DNA from: Flavobacteriaceae bacterium UBA7684
GTDB lineage: Bacteria > Bacteroidota > Bacteroidia > Flavobacteriales > Flavobacteriaceae
Length of the DNA: 64,000 nucleotides
Assembly (NCBI GenBank): GCA_002482885.1
Contig: DLGW01000016.1
Location: 135,111 to 199,110, forward strand
Direction: 5' to 3'
This document shows positions 58,283 through 64,000 of the stretch, in pieces. Position 1 is the stretch's first letter, and every line of letters begins with the position of its first letter. Below the pieces are notes generated by a model. It had not been told where the DNA came from and searched no databases. It saw only the letters and a list, made by a program, of their open reading frames with translations. Position numbers and translations under genes: made by a program.

Positions 58283-59230
58283 TTACTTTTGTAAATTATA
58301 CAAAACCGCAACTTTATCTACTATAGTTTGAGCCAACTTTTGATGACTTTCAAAAGTCCAACCTGCAATATGTGGCGTTAATAAAACCTTAGGCGAGTTT
58401 AATAAATATTGTAAAGCGGCTGGTTTAGATTCATTAACAAATAAAGTTTCAAAAGACAATTTTTCGTATTCCAATACATCTAAGGCGGCTCCTAACACTT
58501 TTCCCTGTTCTAAAGCACGTACCAGATCATCGGTAACTACACTTTTGCCACGAGCCGTATTAATAAACCAAAAAGGTTTTTTAAACGAATTGATAAAATC
58601 ACTATTCACCATGCTATCGGTTAAAGGCGTCCATGGTGTATGTAAACTAACTACGTCTGATTTTTCTTGCAGTTCTTGTAAGGTAACTTGTCGCGCATTT
58701 TCATTGTCTACCCCTTCTAAAATATCATAACATAAAACGGTAACGTCAAAACCTTTTAATTTTTTAGCGAACGATTTACCCATGTTTCCATATCCTATAA
58801 TACCTACAGTTTTACCTTCTAACTCATGCCCTCTGTTGGATTCTCTGGACCAAATGCCTTGTCTTATTTCTTGATCTGCTTGATTTAAATGATTCATTAA
58901 AGAAAGTAACATACCTAAAGCGTGTTCTCCTACGGCATTGGCATTGCCTTCTGGCGCTGCAATCAACTGAATACCTTTCTTTGTAGCATAATCCACGTCT
59001 ATACTTTCCAACCCTGCACCTACCCGAGCAATAAAACGCAAATGAGCTGCCTTATCTAAAAATTGAGCATCTATTTTAAAGCGACTTCTGATTACTATCC
59101 CTTCGTAATGTTGAATTTTTTCCTCGATAATTTCTTTAGAAGAAACAGCATCTAACTCGTTTTTAAAACCCAATTTTTCCAACCCATTCCACAACGCTGA
59201 ATGATTAGTATCTATGTGAAGTACCTTCAT
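58283..59230 (-). CDS. D-2-hydroxyacid dehydrogenase (phosphoglycerate dehydrogenase-like), 315 aa
   Basis: The NAD-binding Rossmann motif GIIGYGNMGKSFAKKLKGFD lies near residues 143-162. The catalytic residues are Arg in INTARGKSV (about 228-236), Glu in ALDVLEYE (about 249-256) and His in LTPHIAGWT (about 285-293). Substrate-domain parts include VIRSRFKID and VGAGLESIDVDYA. It may act as SerA, making 3-phosphohydroxypyruvate for serine, or on another 2-hydroxyacid. It lacks the ACT domain of regulated SerA. It converges with olsF with one base between stops. Confidence 0.9.
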   Translation of the reverse strand: MKVLHIDTNHSALWNGLEKLGFKNELDAVSSKEIIEEKIQHYEGIVIRSRFKIDAQFLDKAAHLRFIARVGAGLESIDVDYATKKGIQLIAAPEGNANAVGEHALGMLLSLMNHLNQADQEIRQGIWSRESNRGHELEGKTVGIIGYGNMGKSFAKKLKGFDVTVLCYDILEGVDNENARQVTLQELQEKSDVVSLHTPWTPLTDSMVNSDFINSFKKPFWFINTARGKSVVTDDLVRALEQGKVLGAALDVLEYEKLSFETLFVNESKPAALQYLLNSPKVLLTPHIAGWTFESHQKLAQTIVDKVAVLYNLQK

Positions 59231-59256
59231 AAATTAAATAGATTCGTTTAATCTTG

Positions 59257-59264
59257 CAAAATTA
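59257..59264 (-). promoter_or_regulatory. -7 promoter element for the 2-hydroxyacid dehydrogenase
   Basis: Minus-strand TAATTTTG fits TAnnTTTG exactly, followed by CAAG, 26 bases before the ATG. Confidence 0.6.
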
Positions 59265-59376
59265 AGTATTCAACACTATTTTTGCACCAGCATTACGCTG
59301 TTAAATATTGTCTAAATTATTAGATTTTAATTAAAAAATTGTATTTTTACAATTAAACGAAAATCACTAATCTATA

Positions 59377-59709
59377 ATGATAAAAAAATACGCTACTTTA
59401 TGGTTGTTTTTATTTATCATGGCCACTGGAACAATCAGTGCTCAAAGTGCTAAACACGCCTCAGACGAAAATCAAAGCGAATCCCTTTCTATTTACCCAA
59501 ATCCCGCAACTGGAGGCAAGGTTTTCTTATCTTCTAAATCATCGGAATTAAAAGAAATTGAGATTTTTGATATCCTTGGAAAAAAGGTAATGCAAACAAC
59601 CGTTACAACTAATAAAGAAATCAATATTTCGGGACTCACGCCAGGGATTTACATTATTACAGTAAAAGAGGCAGAACACATAGCTACCCGAAAATTAATA
59701 ATAAAATAA
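59377..59709 (+). CDS. Stand-alone T9SS sorting-domain protein, 110 aa
   Basis: A signal peptide (about residues 1-22, ending TISAQ) is followed by 15 polar residues. Nearly all of the rest is a type A T9SS C-terminal domain: LSIYPNPATGGKVFLSS, LKEIEIFDILGKKVMQTTV, INISGLTPGIYIITVKE and the Lys-rich ending ATRKLIIK. There is no passenger domain. T9SS exports such domains and cuts them off, so the product may be only a short peptide or a decoy for the sortase. It is followed by a terminator. Confidence 0.85.
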   Translation: MIKKYATLWLFLFIMATGTISAQSAKHASDENQSESLSIYPNPATGGKVFLSSKSSELKEIEIFDILGKKVMQTTVTTNKEINISGLTPGIYIITVKEAEHIATRKLIIK

Positions 59710-59735
59710 ACCCTTAAAAAAGGTTATGATTTAAC

Positions 59736-59768
59736 GAAAGAATTATCATTATGATAATTCTTTCTTTG
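59736..59768 (+). terminator. Terminator after the stand-alone T9SS gene
   Basis: The arms GAAAGAATTATC and GATAATTCTTTC pair perfectly around ATTAT and are followed by TTTGTTTTT. Confidence 0.75.
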
Positions 59769-59845
59769 TTTTTAGTGAATTATACAAAATTTGCAGAGCA
59801 AAAAATAACAGAATCTTAATATTCTATGTTACCCAACTTTTTTGT

Positions 59846-59875
59846 TTTGTAGATTTTTCTTTTTCCATAATTTTG
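59846..59875 (+). promoter_or_regulatory. Promoter of gltB with -33 and -7 elements
   Basis: TTTG at 59846-59849 and TAATTTTG at 59868-59875 are 18 bases apart, close to the Bacteroidetes consensus. The ATG follows at 59892, so the leader is about 10 bases. Confidence 0.6.
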
Positions 59876-59891
59876 TAAAAATTTTTTTCAG

Positions 59892-62800
59892 ATGATGCAG
59901 AAAAACTTCGGTTTATACCAAGAGGAATTTGAGTTTGACTCATGTGGTGTTGGATTTGTTGCCAATATAAAAGGAGTAAAATCATACAAGATCGTTTCTG
60001 ACGCTCTTACCATGTTAGAAAACATGGAACACAGAGGAGCTACAGGCTACGAAAAAAACACAGGAGATGGTGCCGGTATTCAAATACAAATCCCCCACGA
60101 ATTGCTTTTTGAAGAAGCAAATGCGCGTGGAATTGACTTGCCTCAAGCAGGAAAATATGCTGTGGGAATGTTGTTCCTTCCAAAAAATAAAGCGCTTAGA
60201 GAAGAATGTCGTAACATTTTTAATCGTTCTGCGGTAAAATTAGGATTCAAAGTTTTAGGCTACAGAGAAGTTCCTGTAGACAATTCTGATTTAGGTGATG
60301 CTGCAAAATCAGTAGAACCTAATATGGAAATGGTTTTTATTGATCGTCCGTTTGATATTACAGACGAACCTACTTTTGAAAGAAAACTATTTGTGTTACG
60401 CAACTACGCAACACACCAAATCGTGAACATTACTACTAATGACCCTTGTGGATTTTACATAGCCTCTTTATCGGTTCGTAAAATTATTTACAAAGGACAA
60501 CTTAGAAGTTTACAAGTAAGAAATTATTTTAAAGACTTAACCAATCCAAAACTAACTTCTGCTTTTGGAATGGTACACTCTAGATTTGCTACCAATACTA
60601 CTCCTTCATGGAAATTAGCTCAACCTTTCCGTTACATTGCTCACAATGGAGAAATCAACACGGTTCAAGGAAACTTAAATTGGTTAAAATCTAGCGAAAA
60701 GAATTTTGAAAGTCCATACTTTACACCTAACGAAATGGATATGATATTGCCTTTAGTACCGCAATATCAATCTGATTCCGCTTGTTTGGATAACATGATT
60801 GAAATGCTGGTTCATTCAGGCAGATCATTACCACATGTAATGATGATGTTGGTTCCCGAAGCTTGGGACGGACACGAAAGCATGGATGCCGATAAAAAAG
60901 CATTTTACGAATACCACGCTTGTATTATGGAGCCTTGGGATGGCCCTGCTTCTATTTCGTTTACCGACGGAAATATGATTGGTGCTACTTTAGACAGAAA
61001 CGGATTGCGTCCATCTAGATTCTGCGTAACTAATGACGACAGAGTAATCATGTCGTCTGAATCTGGAGCTTTACCTGTTGATCCTAAAACAGTAGTAAAA
61101 AGAGGTCGTTTACAACCTGGTAAAATGTTCTTGGTAGACATGGAACAAGGAAGAATCATCAGTGATGATGAATTAAAAAATACCTTGGCGCATTCTAAAC
61201 CATACAAGGAATGGGTTGAAAAATTCAAAATAAAATTAGAAGATATTCCTAGTCCTAAATTAAGATTTACAAGATTAGAATTGGATCAAATCAAAACGCT
61301 TCAACAAGCCTTTGGTTACACTCGTGAAGATTTAGATGTCATTCTAAAAGAAATGGCTAAAACAGGTAAAGAACCTATCGGTTCAATGGGAACAGATACC
61401 CCAATTGCTGTTTTAAGCGAAAAACCACAACATTTAAGTTCTTATTTTAAACAACTTTTTGCCCAAGTAACTAACCCGCCAATTGACCCATTACGTGAAA
61501 GATTAGTAATGTCCTTAGCTACGGTAATTGGTGCAAGTAACAATCTGTTAGTTGAAGATTCTAAAGCAGCACACTGCATTACATTATCTCATCCTATATT
61601 AAATAACGAGAATTTAGAAAAAATTCGCAGTATAGATACGGGCATTTTTCAATCTAAAACCATTCAAACTTACTTTAAGGCAGATGGTAAAGCAGGAGTA
61701 ATGAAAAAAGCCTTAGATAGAATTTGTCGCTACGCGATGGATGCTGTTGAAGACGGTTTCCAAATATTAATTTTATCAGACAGAGGTATTGATTCTGAAC
61801 ATGCCGCTATACCTTCACTTTTAGCTTGTTCTGCAATTCACCACCACCTAATCAGAAATGGCGTACGTGGTAGAATTGGAATTATTGTTGAAGCTGGAGA
61901 CGTATCAGAAGTACATCATTTTGCATGTTTACTGGGCTTTGGAGCTACAGCCATCAATCCTTACTTAGCATTATCAACCATTCGTGAAATGAAAATTTCA
62001 GGAGAAATTGATTCTGACTTAGACATTGAATACTTAAAGAAAAATTACTTTAAATCCATAAATGATGGATTGTTAAAAATATTCTCTAAAATGGGAATAT
62101 CTACCTTACAATCTTATCAAGGAGCTCAAATATTTGAAATTCTAGGAATTCAAAATAGCGTTGTAAATCAATATTTTACAGGTGCTATTTCTAGAATCGA
62201 AGGATTAGGGTTAGACGAAATTGCCCGAGAAGCTTTAATTAAACATTACAGTGCTTACAAATCTCCATTATTACAAACTGTATTGCCAGAAGGTGGTGTT
62301 TATCAATGGAAGAAAAAAGGGGAATACCACATGTATAACCCAGAAACCGTTCATTTGTTACAATTATCTACACAAAGAAATGACTATCAAATGTTTAAGA
62401 AATATTCTTTAGCAGCCGATAATCATGGTGAAAAAGCGTGTACGATAAGAAGCTTACTAAAATTCAAAAACGACAGAAACTCTATAAAATTAGATGAGGT
62501 TGAACCTATTGAAAACATCATGAAGCGTTTTGCTACAGGTGCCATGTCATTTGGTTCTATTTCATGGGAAGCACATACAACTTTAGCTATTGCTATGAAC
62601 CGTATTGGCGCAAAAAGCAATACGGGTGAAGGCGGTGAAGATGAACGCAGATATGAAAAACTTCCTAACGGAGACAGTATGCGTTCTGCTATTAAACAAG
62701 TAGCATCGGGTAGATTTGGTGTAACCAGTAGATATTTAGCCGAAGCTGACGAAATTCAAATCAAAATGGCTCAAGGAGCTAAACCAGGAGAAGGAGGTCA

Positions 62801-64000
62801 GTTACCAGGATTTAAAGTAGATGATTGGATTGGAAAAGTAAGACACTCTACACCAGGTGTAGGTTTAATTTCGCCACCTCCACATCACGATATATATTCG
62901 ATTGAAGATTTATCACAATTGATATTTGATTTAAAAAATTCAAACAGAGACGCTAGAATTAGTGTGAAATTGGTGTCAAAAGCAGGGGTAGGAACCATTG
63001 CCTCTGGAGTTGCCAAAGCCAAAGCAGACCACATATTAATTGCTGGTTTTGACGGAGGAACAGGTGCTTCGCCAATAAGCTCAATCAAACATACAGGATT
63101 ACCTTGGGAATTGGGCTTAATTGAAACACACCAAACTTTAGTAAAAAACAAATTACGTCAAAGAGTAACCATTCAAACAGATGGTCAAATTAAAACTGGC
63201 CAAGACATTGTAATGGCAACCTTAATGGGTGCTGAAGAATGGGGTATTGCTACCGCTGCTTTAGTAGTTGAAGGATGTATTTTAATGAGAAAATGTCACT
63301 TAAACACTTGTCCAGTAGGTGTAGCTACTCAAGACCCTTTATTACGTAAAAAGTTCGCAGGAAATCCAGACCACGTAGTTAATTTCTTTAGATTTCTAGC
63401 TATGGAAACCAGAGAAATCATGGCGGAATTAGGTTTTAGAACCATTAATGAAATGATTGGTCAGTACCAATGCTTAACTAAAAAAGACGATATCAATCAC
63501 TGGAAATACGACCATGTAGATTTATCTAGAGTTATACAAAAAGTAGAATCTGATTTACCATTATATCAAACAGAAGCACAAGATCACGAATTAGAAGTTT
63601 CTTTATCTTGGAAATTGGTTGATGCTTCGAAAGAAGCGATTAAAAATAAAGGAAAAGCAAGCGCTTCTTTCCCCATTGAAAATACAGACCGAGCGATTGG
63701 AACCATTCTTTCTCATGAACTAACCAAAGTTTATGGCTCTGAAGGACTTCCAGATGACAGCTTACACTTTAAATTTACAGGAACTGCAGGACAAAGTTTT
63801 GGAGCATTCTGTAACCGAGGTATTACTTTAGAAATTGAAGGAGATGCTAACGATTATTTTGGCAAAGGATTGTCAGGAGCGAATTTAATTGTGTATCCAA
63901 GCAAAGAAGCCACCTTTAAACCAGAAGAAAATAGCATTATTGGAAACGTAGCATTCTACGGAGCCACCAGTGGTAAAGCCTTCATTAGAGGAATGGCAGG
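59892..64000 (+). CDS. gltB: Glutamate synthase large subunit, 3' end missing (partial)
   Basis: The open frame begins ATGATGCAGAAAAACTTC at 59892 and runs 4.1 kb to the window edge without a stop. The glutaminase domain starts at Cys18 (FEFDSCGVGFVA), which is exposed after loss of the short propeptide; GDGAGIQIQIPH and AFGMVHSRFATNT follow. The central domain, the FMN-binding synthase domain (GAMSFGSISWEAH; AKPGEGGQLPG; GFDGGTGASPISS) and the 3Fe-4S cysteines in CILMRKCHLNTC are all present, with the start of the C-terminal beta-helix domain (FKFTGTAGQSFGAF). It makes glutamate from glutamine and 2-oxoglutarate with reduced cofactor. The small subunit would lie downstream. Confidence 0.97.
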   Translation, partial: MMQKNFGLYQEEFEFDSCGVGFVANIKGVKSYKIVSDALTMLENMEHRGATGYEKNTGDGAGIQIQIPHELLFEEANARGIDLPQAGKYAVGMLFLPKNKALREECRNIFNRSAVKLGFKVLGYREVPVDNSDLGDAAKSVEPNMEMVFIDRPFDITDEPTFERKLFVLRNYATHQIVNITTNDPCGFYIASLSVRKIIYKGQLRSLQVRNYFKDLTNPKLTSAFGMVHSRFATNTTPSWKLAQPFRYIAHNGEINTVQGNLNWLKSSEKNFESPYFTPNEMDMILPLVPQYQSDSACLDNMIEMLVHSGRSLPHVMMMLVPEAWDGHESMDADKKAFYEYHACIMEPWDGPASISFTDGNMIGATLDRNGLRPSRFCVTNDDRVIMSSESGALPVDPKTVVKRGRLQPGKMFLVDMEQGRIISDDELKNTLAHSKPYKEWVEKFKIKLEDIPSPKLRFTRLELDQIKTLQQAFGYTREDLDVILKEMAKTGKEPIGSMGTDTPIAVLSEKPQHLSSYFKQLFAQVTNPPIDPLRERLVMSLATVIGASNNLLVEDSKAAHCITLSHPILNNENLEKIRSIDTGIFQSKTIQTYFKADGKAGVMKKALDRICRYAMDAVEDGFQILILSDRGIDSEHAAIPSLLACSAIHHHLIRNGVRGRIGIIVEAGDVSEVHHFACLLGFGATAINPYLALSTIREMKISGEIDSDLDIEYLKKNYFKSINDGLLKIFSKMGISTLQSYQGAQIFEILGIQNSVVNQYFTGAISRIEGLGLDEIAREALIKHYSAYKSPLLQTVLPEGGVYQWKKKGEYHMYNPETVHLLQLSTQRNDYQMFKKYSLAADNHGEKACTIRSLLKFKNDRNSIKLDEVEPIENIMKRFATGAMSFGSISWEAHTTLAIAMNRIGAKSNTGEGGEDERRYEKLPNGDSMRSAIKQVASGRFGVTSRYLAEADEIQIKMAQGAKPGEGGQLPGFKVDDWIGKVRHSTPGVGLISPPPHHDIYSIEDLSQLIFDLKNSNRDARISVKLVSKAGVGTIASGVAKAKADHILIAGFDGGTGASPISSIKHTGLPWELGLIETHQTLVKNKLRQRVTIQTDGQIKTGQDIVMATLMGAEEWGIATAALVVEGCILMRKCHLNTCPVGVATQDPLLRKKFAGNPDHVVNFFRFLAMETREIMAELGFRTINEMIGQYQCLTKKDDINHWKYDHVDLSRVIQKVESDLPLYQTEAQDHELEVSLSWKLVDASKEAIKNKGKASASFPIENTDRAIGTILSHELTKVYGSEGLPDDSLHFKFTGTAGQSFGAFCNRGITLEIEGDANDYFGKGLSGANLIVYPSKEATFKPEENSIIGNVAFYGATSGKAFIRGMA

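Noticed and set aside
60905..61228. Minus-strand frame inside gltB
   Set aside because: It is a shadow of the conserved glutaminase domain of glutamate synthase.

Overview
The window is chromosomal DNA from a member of the Bacteroidetes, almost certainly the Flavobacteriaceae and probably Flavobacterium or a close relative. The signs are the low GC content, promoters of the Bacteroidetes TAnnTTTG type, a SusC/SusD outer-membrane nutrient uptake system, the gliding genes gldE and gldD, proteins with a type IX secretion (T9SS) C-terminal sorting domain, and TSP3-repeat OmpA proteins. I see no phage, transposon, CRISPR array, rRNA or tRNA. The region reads as core genome with a few accessory outer-membrane and secreted proteins.

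Layout. 1-3.5 kb: a partial lipoprotein and a beta-barrel protein on the minus strand, a metallophosphatase, and two tandem paralogous outer-membrane proteins on the plus strand. 3.8-18.1 kb: a maltodextrin/starch utilisation locus. On the minus strand are susC, susD and two SusE/F-like surface lipoproteins. Divergent from them run a LacI-type regulator, an MFS sugar transporter, beta-phosphoglucomutase, a GH65 maltose phosphorylase and a secreted GH13 amylase. Together they would bind oligosaccharide at the surface, import it through SusC, hydrolyse it in the periplasm, carry maltose through the MFS protein, phosphorolyse it to glucose plus beta-glucose-1-phosphate, and isomerise the latter to glucose-6-phosphate. 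A perfect 16-bp LacI-like operator sits in the divergent control region.

18-27.6 kb: housekeeping and envelope genes: a YhiN/BaiN-type flavoprotein, two small secreted or membrane proteins, a bacilliredoxin, a PlsC acyltransferase, an acyl-ACP desaturase, a CBS protein, an LpxH-like enzyme, BioB, SSB, a zinc-ribbon protein and OmpA. 27.6-40.9 kb: an AddB-like RecB-family protein, a ZIP transporter, MetG, LspA, a Kazal-domain T9SS cargo protein, a TrmH-family methyltransferase, Pth, an acyltransferase-3 membrane protein, RNase E/G, a 30-residue basic protein and HU.

40.9-49.8 kb: mutY, ssb, gldE and gldD, an unannotated protein with kinase-like motifs, then a pyruvate formate-lyase, activase and OFA-transporter cluster for anaerobic metabolism behind a perfect 12-bp inverted repeat. 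50-64 kb: a TlpA-like thioredoxin protein, a CtpA-type protease, dCMP deaminase, a HupE/UreJ-like membrane protein, TerB, aspartate kinase, an OlsF-like bifunctional aminolipid acyltransferase, a 2-hydroxyacid dehydrogenase, a stand-alone T9SS sorting domain, and glutamate synthase large subunit running off the end.

The items most worth a second look are the compact GC-rich multi-hairpin element at 53938-54030, the kinase-like hypothetical protein at 44336-45394, the paired 12-bp direct repeats with 21-bp spacing at 35917-35949, the lacI/susC control region, the inverted repeat ahead of pflB, and the Kazal/T9SS protein at 34136-35812. I did not find a clearly new multi-gene system.
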